A DNA stretch of 64,000 nt from assembly GCA_933228895.1 (NCBI GenBank), contig OW121851.1, positions 134,649,624-134,713,623 of the forward strand. Reading direction: 5' to 3'. Below the pieces are notes generated by a model, which had not been told where the DNA came from, searched no databases, and saw only the letters and a program-made list of their open reading frames with translations. Positions 19,030 to 28,668 of the stretch are shown here, piece after piece. A program made the translations under genes and the position numbers. This stretch comes from Platycnemis pennipes (Eukaryota; Arthropoda; Insecta; Odonata; Platycnemididae). Every line of letters starts with the position of its first letter. Within the stretch, counting starts at the first letter, position 1.

Positions 19030-20725
19030 GTACGGCGAGAAATGAGAGGGATTGGGATGGGTTAAGAGCAGTGTTTGGCTTGTTGAGGGTAAAAAAATCT
19101 GCCACCACTGGTCGCCAACACATTACTTGAAAATCACAACCGAAGAAGAGACTCGTAGAAAATTCCAGGAGAGAGAAGAAATGCCGAATAGACTACATTT
19201 TAGTGAAGAAGAGATTAAGAAACGAAGTAAATACTGCAAAAGCTACCCTGGGACAGACATGGACAGTGACCATGATGGACCAGAGACCAGTGAAGTAGGT
19301 AGAATCTGCCTACAGGTTAGTAAGGAACGCAGCGCAAGGTGCAATGCCATACGGGACAAGAATGGAGAATTTTTGATTGTTAACGAGGACAAAGTAAAGA
19401 GATGGAAAGGATGTCTGGAAGGGTAACAGAACGGAAAAATTCTCAGTACAAAAGCTATTGAAGAGGAATGCGTAGTGGAAAAGGGTGATATGGGAGCATC
19501 AATATTAAGATCTGAATTTGACGCTGCAGTAAGGGACCCTAGGATGAATAAGGCTTATGGTATTGATGATTTTACTGCAGAACTAATTGAAAATTCCGGA
19601 GAGAGGACATTAAAACCCTCGTTAACTCATCTTTACAAACCAATCTGCTACATGTACAAAACAGGAGAAATACCAAGGGACTTCGAGAAAAACGTCATCA
19701 TGCCTATTTTCAAGAAGAACAGAGCGGAGAAATGCGAAAGTTTAGGGACTATAAGCGTGACGACCCATCCATCGAAGAAACTGACCAGTATACTCTACAG
19801 AACAATATAAGGAAAAGCTGAGGTGTTCCTGGATGAAGAACAATTCGGAATCAGGAAAAGTAAGGGTACAAGGGAAGCAATATTGGCCCTTCGTTTGCTC
19901 ATAGAGAAGAGAATGGAGAAGATCAAGCCGAGGTTTAAAGCATTTGTGGATTTAGAGAAGGCTTTTGACAACGTAGATTGGGATTCAATGCTTGAAATCC
20001 TGAAGGAAATTGGAGTGTCCTACAATGACCGAAGAGCTATCCACAGGCTGTATCAAAACCAAGTAGATGTAATTAAATCTGGACCCAGCTTGGAAGAGGC
20101 AAGAAAAAAGGAAAGGAGTGAGAAAACGTTGTTCACTCTCTCCCGAAATTTTTAATATTTACATCGAGAGAGCCATCAAAGAAAGAAAGAGAAGTCTACT
20201 GGAGTGACAATCCACGGAGAATAAATATGCATGCTGCGAATCGCTGATGACATAGGACTTATAGGAGAGACAGTGAGGGTTGTGAACAGTAAATACATCT
20301 GGAGAATGTTTCTAAACGGTAGTGAAGCATGGACGATGACAGCAGCGGAGTAAAAAGGGGTGGAATCATTATAAATATGGAGCTGGAGAAGAATGGTGAA
20401 GACTAAATGGATCGGCCGAGTACGTAATGAGGAAGTGCTAGGAGAGTAGGAGAAATGTGAAGTGTGCTGACATCTCTACAAAGTCAAAGGGAAAACTTAA
20501 TCGGTCATATCATGAGACATGATGAAGACTATCATCGAGGGAAAAGTGAAAGGTAATAATAGAAAAGTCAGGCCTCGTATAAGATACATGTAACAAGTTG
20601 TGAAGGATGTAAAAGACAAGAATTACAGCAAAATGAATTGGCTAATATTAGAATGGAGTTGAAAGCTGCGTGAATTCAATCCTAGGATTGTCGACCATTG
20701 ATGACGATTATGATGAACAATGATT
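19030..20725 (+). mobile_element. LINE 4 remnant, unit A
   Basis: A second, longer LINE of the same group directly after LINE 3. It covers the linker before the transcriptase (19052-19426), the amino half of the transcriptase (19475-19810, with GIDDFTAELI and IMPIFKK), the fingers/palm block FGIRKSKGTREAI..FVDLEKAFDNVDWD (19823-20155), then a shortened carboxyl part. The FADD box region is mostly deleted. It ends near 20720 with a TGATGACGATTATGATGA tail. Clade resembles RTE/CR1-type arthropod LINEs but was not resolved. Confidence 0.82.
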
Positions 20726-20878
20726 GAAATAAAACATACGGTGGAGTTTTTATAACTCGACAGCCAGAGAAAAGCTGCAAACGTGTGAAAGAGTTTAAAT
20801 TATGTCAAATAAGTGAAAATTAATCCGCGGTTCAAGGATAAAAATAAGATAATCAATCGACAAATTGTTTTCGTTCAC

Positions 20879-20884
20879 TTTATT
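20879..20884 (-). terminator. Polyadenylation signal AATAAA (minus strand), unit A
   Basis: AATAAA on the minus strand about 75 bp past the TGA of the possible terminal exon at 20960-21033. Same arrangement at 37997-38002 and 63267-63272. Confidence 0.4.
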
Positions 20885-20959
20885 ACAACAAATAAAACCG
20901 ATCTTCACTTTCGACGGAGTCTAACATAACAAAATCATTCCTTTGTGTTCTTGGTCTTC

Positions 20960-21033
20960 TCAGTTGATAGACTCAGGAGGTATCATCGAGGAACCGCTCT
21001 TCTCTCGATTGCAGATGCCGCTGTCCACAGTCG
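20960..21033 (-). CDS. Possible terminal exon, minus strand, unit A
   Basis: The minus strand has an acceptor-like tract (TCGTCAATTCCTCAG) ending at 21034. It is followed by a short open stretch reading ..TVDSGICNREKSGSS.. to a TGA at 20960-20962 and by AATAAA about 75 bp later. Another frame of the same exon is also open for about 19 codons, so the phase is undecided. It lies downstream, on the same strand, of the 109-bp exon-like segments and of the glycine/acidic exon of the next unit, so all could belong to one amplified spliced gene. Low to moderate confidence. Confidence 0.28.
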
Positions 21034-21499
21034 CTGAGGAATTGACGAATTTCGTTGAGCAAACAGGTTGAATCAATTATTCTTCTACGGTAGTTTTAAT
21101 TCCTCGCAATCGTCATTCCCTTATTAAGTGTCAAAGTTCACCTATAACAGAGTAAATATCGCTTAGGATATCAGTACTTCCGGATCAGGATATTTGGTAA
21201 ACGCTGTTTAGGAATGGTTTAAACATTTTATTAACGGTACCGTTTATTCAGTTATTGTGGTGCCAAAAAGAAAACTCTCCTATTTTGGAAGTACTCTTCA
21301 AGTCATCATTAGAAATCATCAAATGTCCCAGTATTCTTGGAGGCAATAAGGTCGTTTACCATATTTTTTTACTGCCGAATCTGATAGAGTTTTTAAAATA
21401 AAAAGACCCGTATTTTTCCGTTTTTTGATCCGTCAATTATTTCTTGAGTTATAGGCGGCGAAAAACTGATGTTTTTAACCCTTTCGGAAAAGTGGGCTT

Positions 21500-21740
21500 G
21501 GCGCAACCTCTGACGTATATCGACTTCGTCCAATCACAACTGAGCCCGCGAAGCTACTTTGACTCATCGCAAAGGGGGAACACAGCTTTCTCTCCCAATG
21601 GTAGCGATTGCGACAGGATCTGTGCGAGTAGATATTCCGAGAACCCCCCTTCACTCCCTTCTCCTCCCCTAAAAGCAGTCAAGGACGAGAGGAAAATGAC
21701 GTCAAGGTTACCACAGCAGCATTTTCGGTGGGCGTCACCT
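21500..21740. promoter_or_regulatory. GC-rich promoter-like island with CCAAT and CRE motifs, unit A
   Basis: A local GC-rich patch in AT-rich surroundings with a CCAATCAC motif near 21530 and a perfect cyclic-AMP-response palindrome TGACGTCA near 21696. Copies lie at about 38640-38860 (B) and from about 63900 to the window end (C, cut). A plus-strand frame of 105 codons (21444-21761) covers it but looks like chance openness. Promoter function is inference only. Confidence 0.25.
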
Positions 21741-22239
21741 TTTGCTTATTTACATTTTTGATTTATGAGTGAATGGTTTTAGTTAGAAGATTATTTGTTC
21801 ACTAAAATTCTTTTTTCGTTTCCATCTAACGAATTCGTGTACAAAATTGAGATTTCAGTTCCGAGTAAAAACACCCTTTCCCATATTTAGGTAAACGAAA
21901 AGATATTTTGTATCTATGCGTTGCTCTAGTAGGGAACCGTTTTAATATCCACTGAGAGTAGGAGAGGTTTTGTGACCAATTATGCTGTTCACTTCTTTCA
22001 ATACATTTCCTTACTCTAGTTGATAATGTGTACCTTTGTGTTCTGTTCTTTAGAGGCATTTATTTTGCGCATTTATTGTGTATGTTTAGATACCGGATGA
22101 GACCCTGAAGTAGAGCAATCTTTAAAGATATGACAAGATTCTGACATGCAATAACAATACATACTAAAATTATGAAACTAGGCATTAGGAATAAACGGCT
22201 AGTATTTTATAATGACGTATGAAGGAAAAGAACTCATAC

Positions 22240-22348
22240 CGTTCATCCCGAGGAAAGCCATGCGTCTGGCATTCACTTGAGCTTTGATTGAATCCGACAG
22301 AAGTCTACAAGGCTCATCATAGAATTTTTCTTTGTTGTTAGCCGAAGG
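22240..22348 (-). CDS. 109-bp exon-like segment, first copy, unit A
   Basis: On the minus strand a CTGCAG acceptor-like end precedes 22348 and a GTATGAG donor follows 22240. The enclosed 109 bp are open and read ..KEKFYDEPCRLLSDS.. and ..VNARRMAFLGM.. The second copy (23178-23286) has exactly the same length, the same style of borders and a recognisably similar reading. No protein family identified. Confidence 0.33.
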
Positions 22349-23177
22349 CTGCAGGATTCACTCTGATTCGGAGATGACAGAGGTTGGAGAGCACGAGAAT
22401 ATTTACTACAGAGGACATCGCTTTTTTTTGATTCAAGAAAGGTGATACGAAGGCGTCGAAGGAGATCAGGGAGCGAGGAGAGAGGAGCAGATAGGAACAA
22501 TTACTGCTGATCAAATTTTGTCATTGAAAATATGATCTGGCGTTTTTTTCCACTTGTCATCTGTAAGATCAAAAACAGTAAATATTATAAATGTCCTTTA
22601 TAAACAATCAGGGCAATTCTTTTAATCGATTTAATCATTTGACTGTCACTGAGGAGCGCGGATAATATCCAATGCAGTTTCATTTAATTACATAGGAATG
22701 ACGGTACACTTTATATCAATATAGGTAGAATTCTCTATTCTTAGAGTTGGCTACACGGAAAGAATCCTGGTATTGTGAAATCCGAGAAAACCAATTCCGA
22801 CTTCAGTGACTTGAGAAGATAAAAATATTGGAGTCCCAACTTTCTTAGAGATGATTCCCGCATTACAGTATACTAACCGAGATTCAACTTTGAGGAGAAA
22901 ATGTTTTGTGACCAGTTTTGCTGTTTACTAGTTTCAATCCAAATTAATACTCTTGTTGGCGATGCGTGCCATTTGCGTTACGCTATTTAAGAGTTTATTT
23001 TTCACAGTTACTGTGAATTTTTAGATCCCAGATGAGACCCTGAAGTAGAGAATTCTTAAAATCAATGAAAAGATTCCGACATTAATTAATTACATGTTTT
23101 CCAATCATCCAACCAGGCATAATTGTGATAATGGCTAGTACATTACAATGACATCTGCTGGGAAAGCACTCGCAAAC

Positions 23178-23286
23178 CTTTCATTCTGAGGAGAATCAGG
23201 CGTCCAGCGTTCACTTTGCTTCGGATTGAACCCGACAGGAGAGTACCAGGCTCATCATCCAATTTTTCTTAATTGAACACCGAAGG
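23178..23286 (-). pseudogene. 109-bp exon-like segment, second copy, unit A
   Basis: Same length and borders as 22240-22348 (acceptor GCAG, donor GTTTGCG). The reading matches at many positions (DEP, LLS, SI, VNA, L-M-G), but there is one TAA in the shared frame near the amino end, so this copy is decayed if the exon was ever coding. Confidence 0.3.
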
Positions 23287-24050
23287 CTGCAAGGCCACAA
23301 GACATTCGGTTCATTCTTATTCGGAGATGACACCGGTTGGAGAAAAGGAGAATATTTGAAACAGGAGAGTTCCCTTGTATGTGGTTGGAGACTCGTGACA
23401 CGAAGGTGAGCAAGGAGCGAGGAGAAGATGGGTATAACTTCTGCTGATTATATTTTTCCGTTGTAAATATCAAATAGCCTTCTTTGCGACTGGTCATCTG
23501 TAAGATCAAAAACAGTGAACATAAGAATTGTTGTGGGACCGTCCTTTTTAAACATTAAGGGTGTTAATTTCATCCATTGACTTAATTTTTGCTGAGGAGC
23601 ACAATACCTTTAATTCCAGCTTCATTTGTGAGGAAGGGACTTATTTTATCCCGGAATTGAAAGCAAATTCAATATAGGATGAATTAACCGTTCTCAAATA
23701 GGTTTCAGGGAAATAATTATTCTTTGTTGACATCCTTGAAAACCATATGTCTTCCTGAGTGACTCGAGAAGATGTCAGGATTAGAATCCCAGGTTTCTTG
23801 GAGATCATTCTCGCATAAGGGTGTGCCAAATGATATTCCACTTTGGGTGCGTTTTGACAACAATTTTGCTGTTTGCTGAGAGGGGTACGAGTTTTGTGAC
23901 TAATTCGACTGTTTGCTGCTTTCAAGACATTTTGTTACTGTTGTTGACGATTACTAGCATTTGTGGAGGAAGGGATTGGTGACCAATTTTGCTGTTTTTT
24001 GCTTTCAAGACATTTTTTTACTATTGTTGACGATGTCCGCCAATTGAGTT

Positions 24051-24711
24051 CTGACAATAGAAAAAGAGTGTTACGAATAGGTATGAGATTTCATAAAATG
24101 GAAAAAAAAGTTTTAATTTTTTGAACATAATATTAACAACTACAAGTGTAATAAAAATTTGCATCAGGTTTATAACTTCAAAATGGTAGATTAGGACGTG
24201 ATACTTGAAAGTGTGTCATTTAACGCCTGTGACCAAAGACGCTTGTGTTCAAAGTGGCACTCCTCATTATTCGTGATTCCGGACACACGTAACTAATATT
24301 TACATCTAGCTATATTCACAGCAAGCTGTAACTAATATCTACAGCAGGAGTTGTTCCATACAAAATCTATTCTTAAAAATAATGACAACATTTTTTTCAC
24401 TTGTTAAATTACAGTAAAATATGTGAAGAGGTAGCTCAAATATTTATTGAAGCCATACCATGCTCAGGCTCAATCATAATTGACTATTCCCGTAAAGTAT
24501 TATTTCACTAAACAGGATTCTTTTGGCAGTCCACTTAATAAGTACACACGTCTTTTTTGTTGTAAGAGAAGGTAATTGTAGAATTTAATCATATAGTTAC
24601 CTGCTTATGATGTGAAGCTTTCACGCTGTATCTATAGCGTTTAATCTTTCAAACTGTCCGTTTTTTCGATGAAAATGCAAGATTCTCGTTGGTTATTCCG
24701 AAACACTGATT
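24051..24711. other. Unit end spacer, A
   Basis: AT-rich, no gene seen. Contains a local direct repeat (GTAACTAATATTTACA and GTAACTAATATCTACA near 24290 and 24329). Confidence 0.5.
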
Positions 24712-24922
24712 TTCTGCTCATGTGTGCACATAAATCTTGATAATCTTCAAGAAACTTTTGTGCAGTTGGAGTCAGGATTGTCAAAGTTTGCATCCGACAT
24801 CAGTTATCAGGAGTTTCATTTATGAACCAAGGTTGCGCCAAGGGGGCATGCGCTGTCACCCATGCCCCACCCCACCCACCCACCACACCCCCCTCCTCCC
24901 CACAACCCACCCCAACCCTCCC

Positions 24923-25620
24923 TTACCCATCCCCCCCAGCCCTCAAATCAACCCCTCCCACCCCAACCTCCCCCCCTACCCCACCCTCCCCTCCCGCCCC
25001 GCCCCCAACCACCCCACCAAAATTTATTACTCCCTCCACCTCCACTTCGATTCCCTCTACGAAAAGTTCAAAATTTTCTTGGTCGAAACCCCCATCCCCC
25101 ATCGCAAGCCAATCCCTATCTTCGAAATTTTGCTCCCCCTCATTTTCACCCATTTCCAAATTTTCTTCGCCCCCCAAAATGTTACCCACAAAGCCCAACA
25201 GGGAATTTTGTTCATCATCGTCACCTTCCGCATCAACATCAATCGCATCACCCCCCAAAATTTCGCCCACAACACCCAACAAAGAATTTTGATCAGAATC
25301 ATCGTCACCTTCCGCGTTACCGTTTCCCCCCAAAATTTCCCCGACAAACCCCAACATAGAATTTTCATCGGATTCATCGTCACCTTCCGCGTGTCCCCCC
25401 AAAATTTCCCCATTGAAATACAAAGAATTTTGGTCGTTGTCCTCCCCTACCCTACCCCCCGCCCCTTCACCCTCCCCAACCCGACAGTCGCCCACCCCAA
25501 CCCCTCCCAACCCAATCCCGCCCACCCCTTCCCAACCCTCTCCCAACCCAACCCGACCCTCACCCCACCCCATCACCTCCTCCTCCTCCTCCTTCTGCTC
25601 CTTACTTCTAACGCAGCAGC
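24923..25620 (-). CDS. Glycine/acidic repeat protein, probable internal exon (unit B)
   Basis: Unit B copy of the glycine/acidic repeat exon, with the same acceptor-like and donor-like ends (acceptor before 25620, donor at 24927/24926). Relative to unit A it lacks six residues in the glycine-rich tail and has an extra CTC-type triplet expansion near 25580. Both changes keep the frame. Residue differences from unit A include R to Q in one repeat, V to F and A to G. No function is assigned. Confidence 0.4.
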
Positions 25621-25939
25621 CTGAGGAAGAGAGACGAAAGTCGTCACATATATACTAGTGTAGGCATGATCAAATGTTTATGATTCTGACACCTCTGCAA
25701 CATTCATATTGTATTCCCGAACGCATCTATGCAAACAATTGATTATAATTTGATGACTAAGTGTAAATATTGTGATCTCTATACAAAATTATGCAAAAAT
25801 TATGTTTAATAAATGGTGATGTTTAACTAATATATCAATGTACTTATTAACTTATAAGATAAAAACTTCGAATGCATTAAATTATTATTTTTTATAATAG
25901 ATCAGAAACAATAGCAATGAAAAACGTTGTGACTTCCAC

Positions 25940-25999
25940 AATTTTATTAAACGAACTACCGGTTTCGGCTGTCAAGCCATCCTCAGGTACATTAAAATT
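25940..25999 (-). ncRNA. Hammerhead-ribozyme-like motif of the Penelope-like element
   Basis: On the minus strand the order is CUGAGGA (fits CUGANGA), a short stem II GGC/GCC with loop UUGACA, GAAA, then a very short palindromic stem III (CCGG) and UA. Outside, AAUUUUA pairs perfectly with UAAAAUU, and an inner AUGUAC/GUUCGU helix has one mismatch and one wobble, giving stem I. This is the type I hammerhead layout known from Penelope-like elements, where stem III is minimal and activity may require dimers. Predicted cleavage is after the A complementary to 25957. Confidence 0.6.
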
Positions 26000-26037
26000 A
26001 TTATCAGCGGAACACAGGTTTATATAGTCCGGGAGTG

Positions 26038-26764
26038 CTATGAGACGGAGAAGGGTGGGGAGGAGGGAGGGGGTTGGCCGAGTGTGGGGACGAGGGAATC
26101 AGGAGGGTTGTTTGGAGGGGAGGATGGGTGTGGGGAGGGAGAAGTGTTTAAGGTGATGAGTAATAATGGGGATGGGTTTGGGAAGGTTATGTCATTGAGA
26201 AGGTCTTTTCTATTGAGGCTGATCTCCCGAATCTCCAAGGCATCCATCTTCCTTCCCTTTCCAGTAAAATGCAGTAATTCAGGCTGAAAACTGCTTCGGT
26301 GCCCCGTCTCCAAGAGGTGTCGGGCGAAGGCTGACGAGTCATCTTTGTTCCTCCAGCATGCCTTATGTTCTTTCACTCTGCATTTGAAGTTACGTCCCGT
26401 TTGGCCAATGTAATGGCATTCACAATTTTCACATTTTAACTTGTAAATACCTGATTTACAATTAGGGTCTAAAACGTCTTTTGCATTGTTAAACAAGTTG
26501 CCTAGGGTATTGTTATTATAAAAGCATACTTTAAAATTATTCCTCGGGTTTTCGTTTTGCTACACTATAAGACAAGGGGCCGATGAAGGGTAATTTACAC
26601 CATTTGGTTGGTGTTTTTGGCTCAGCGGGGAGCAAGGAACTTGAATGAGAGTAGTTAAAACTTCTAAGTTTCCTATTTAAAATCCGAGTAATTATGGATT
26701 GCTCATATCCGTTGTTGTGGGCAATTTGTCGTATAATGTTTAGTTCCTGTGCAAACTCCGTTTC
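26038..26764 (-). pseudogene. GIY-YIG endonuclease part of the Penelope-like element, inverted arm
   Basis: The minus-strand frame at 26038-26496 encodes the GIY-YIG domain (SGIYKLKCE, HYIGQTGRNFKC, VKEHK). The frame is broken from the preceding linker by a small deletion near 26540. A proline/serine-rich tail follows. This arm is continuous with the true 3' end of the element. Confidence 0.75.
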
Positions 26765-27368
26765 CCGTAGGGGGATGTTAATAAGGGGAGCAAGGAACTT
26801 AATCTCTCCGTTAATACGTGATCCGACCCCTGTGTACCAGAGACAAATGAAAAAAGTGCTCTACAGTTGTGGCTTCCTGTTGACAGAGAGAGAGAAGCTC
26901 GGACTCATCAATATGAATCCTTCACCACCGAGATTCTACGGCCTCCTTAAACTACACAAGGCTAATTACCCAGTGAGACCCGTCATATCACATGTCTCAT
27001 CTCCAACGCATAAGCTGGCTTATAAATTGAACTCTCTTTTCCGCGGCATGTCTTCATACACCCCAAAATTTGGCATCAAAAATTCAATTGAACTTTCGCG
27101 AACTCTGGAACCCATGATTTTACCGACTAATTCCAAACTAATTTCATTTGATGTTTCAAACCTGTTCACATGTGTCCCGGTTAACGAGGCCCTCAAAGCA
27201 GCGGAAAATTTTTTAGATACCTCGGAAGCCGCGACCGAACTTTTAAGGCTCATGCAACTCTGCACCAGTCAAAACTACTTCTCATTTGATCACAAAATAT
27301 ACGGTGTGAACGAAGGACTGGCCATGGGTTGCCCTCTTTCGCCTCTTTTAGCCGATATATTCGGAGTT
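26765..27368 (+). pseudogene. Penelope-like reverse transcriptase fragment
   Basis: Within an open frame that runs 26694-27395, the reading shows FYGLLKLHK, RPVISHVSSP, SFDVSNLFT (first catalytic aspartate region) and GLAMGCPLSPLLADIF, the usual order of Penelope reverse-transcriptase motifs. The motif carrying the catalytic aspartate pair is absent because the frame jumps into the endonuclease arm at about 27368. The first 70 bp of the open frame are antisense to the other arm and are not native. Confidence 0.85.
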
Positions 27369-28079
27369 CGGAAACGGAGTTTGCACAGGAACTAAACATT
27401 ATACGACAAATTGCCCACAACAACGGATATGAGCAATCCATAATTACTCGGATTTTAAATAGGAAACTTAGAAGTTTTAACTACTCTCATTCAAGTTCCT
27501 TGCTCCCCGCTGAGCCAAAAACACCAACCAAATGGTGTAAATTACCCTTCATCGGCCCCTTGTCTTATAGTGTAGCAAAACGAATCCCGAGGAATAATAA
27601 TAAAGTATGCTTTTATAATAACAATACCCTAGGCAACTTGTTGAACAATGCAAAAGACGTTTTAGACCCTAATTGTAAATCAGGTATTTACAAGTTAAAA
27701 TGTGAAAATAGTGAATGCCATTACATTGGCCAAACGGGACGTAACTTCAAATGCAGAGTGAAAGAACATAAGGCATGCTGGAGGAACAAAGATGACTCGT
27801 CAGCCTTCGCCCGACACCTCTTGGAGACGGGGCACCGAAGCAGTTTTCAGCCTGAATTACTGCATTTTACTGGAAAGGGAAGGAAGATGGATGCCTTGGA
27901 GATTCGGGAGATCAGCCTCAATAGAAAAGACCTTCTCAATGACATAACCTTCCCAAACCCATCCCCATTATTACTCATCACCTTAAACACTTCTCCCTCC
28001 CCACACCCATCCTCCCCTCCAAACAACCCTCCTGATTCCCTCGTCCCCACACTCGGCCAACCCCCTCCCTCCTCCCCAC
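27369..28079 (+). pseudogene. GIY-YIG endonuclease part of the Penelope-like element, direct arm
   Basis: An open frame of 287 codons (27329-28192) contains a linker, the GIY-YIG domain (GIY at about 27685, YIG at about 27724, catalytic-type R in RNFKCRVKEH) and a serine/proline-rich tail. The element stops at 28079 and the frame runs on into host LINE 1 sequence. Few differences from the inverted arm, so the inversion is recent. Confidence 0.85.
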
Positions 28080-28668
28080 CGGGAGACGGGAGAAAAGAGA
28101 TGGCTACTGAAAATCTTAAAAAGATGACGGGACACTTTAAACTTTACCTTTCTTTATTATTTTTCTGGTTGCACGGAGAGATTTCCGTCTAATTTCGGAG
28201 AGATTTCCGTCACGGAGAGATTTCTAAACCGTGCCTGCACAACCTCTCCTTGCCGAATATATGCCGTAACTGTATTCATGTTCGATCGCTAGGCGGCGAA
28301 AATTTAAAATTTACCATTCGGATGCGATTTTACAATGTCTTAGGATCTGGATACGGATCCGAGGGAAATTGAAGATCGGCGTATCTTCGGATCCGGAAGA
28401 TCCGACCCGACCATCCCTATTACGTATGATATGAAGTCACCAAAGTAATTACGGATGATTTCAACCTATTCTCTGATGAGTTTTCTTTTTTTACCTCCGG
28501 GGGTTGGGAATAATCTGTGTTACTACTAACTCCACCAATGATAATGTCAATATGAAATAAACAATGGCAAGGACAAATTAATGTCTAACTCTTAGAAAAG
28601 TATTTCCTTACTTTGATATGCTTCCAGAGCAATGATTTTTACCTTAATTGATTATGTAATGAGCCTAA
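28080..28668. other. LINE 1 end and spacer, unit B
   Basis: 28088-28140 is the end of LINE 1 as in C 53292-53345. Near 28177-28232 the sequence GGAGAGATTTCCGTC is present in extra tandem copies compared with unit C. No gene. Confidence 0.6.

Larger units (their letters stand above)
21970..24050. repeat. Imperfect tandem duplications of about 0.94 kb, unit A
   Basis: The motif TTTGTGACCA..TGCTGTT recurs near 21969, 22908 and 23893, with a short extra copy near 23970. Between them, blocks such as GAGACCCTGAAGTAGAG and CGAAGGCTGCA recur in the same order. The copies are diverged, so this duplication is older than amplification of the large unit. Unit B has the same series at about 39090-41095. 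Confidence 0.75.
1..24711. repeat. Tandem array unit A (24.7 kb)
   Basis: The first bases of the window recur at 24712 and 41757, and the sequence between follows the same order in all three units. Unit A is longest because it contains the 9.87-kb Polinton-like insertion at 7843-17716. It lacks about 2 kb found in unit C (C about 53066-55113), so LINE 1 and LINE 2 are fused near 2939. Where units align, differences are scattered single bases and small indels, which indicates recent amplification or ongoing homogenisation. The window begins inside the array, so the true left edge is not visible. Confidence 0.93.
25913..28079. mobile_element. Penelope-like element, internally deleted and inverted, unit B
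   Basis: A retroelement of the Penelope type: the reverse transcriptase core (26770-27350, plus) lacks its carboxyl part and is fused to a GIY-YIG endonuclease reading (27369-28079, plus). A second copy of the GIY-YIG part lies inverted at 26053-26764, so the two arms form a near-perfect inverted repeat of about 712 bp around the transcriptase fragment. Only the inverted arm continues into the element's 3' end, with a hammerhead-like motif at 25940-25999. Inverted and partially duplicated copies are characteristic of this retroelement class. The flanks show that the insertion replaced unit sequence equivalent to A 1213-2938 plus part of C to about 53290. Confidence 0.85.
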
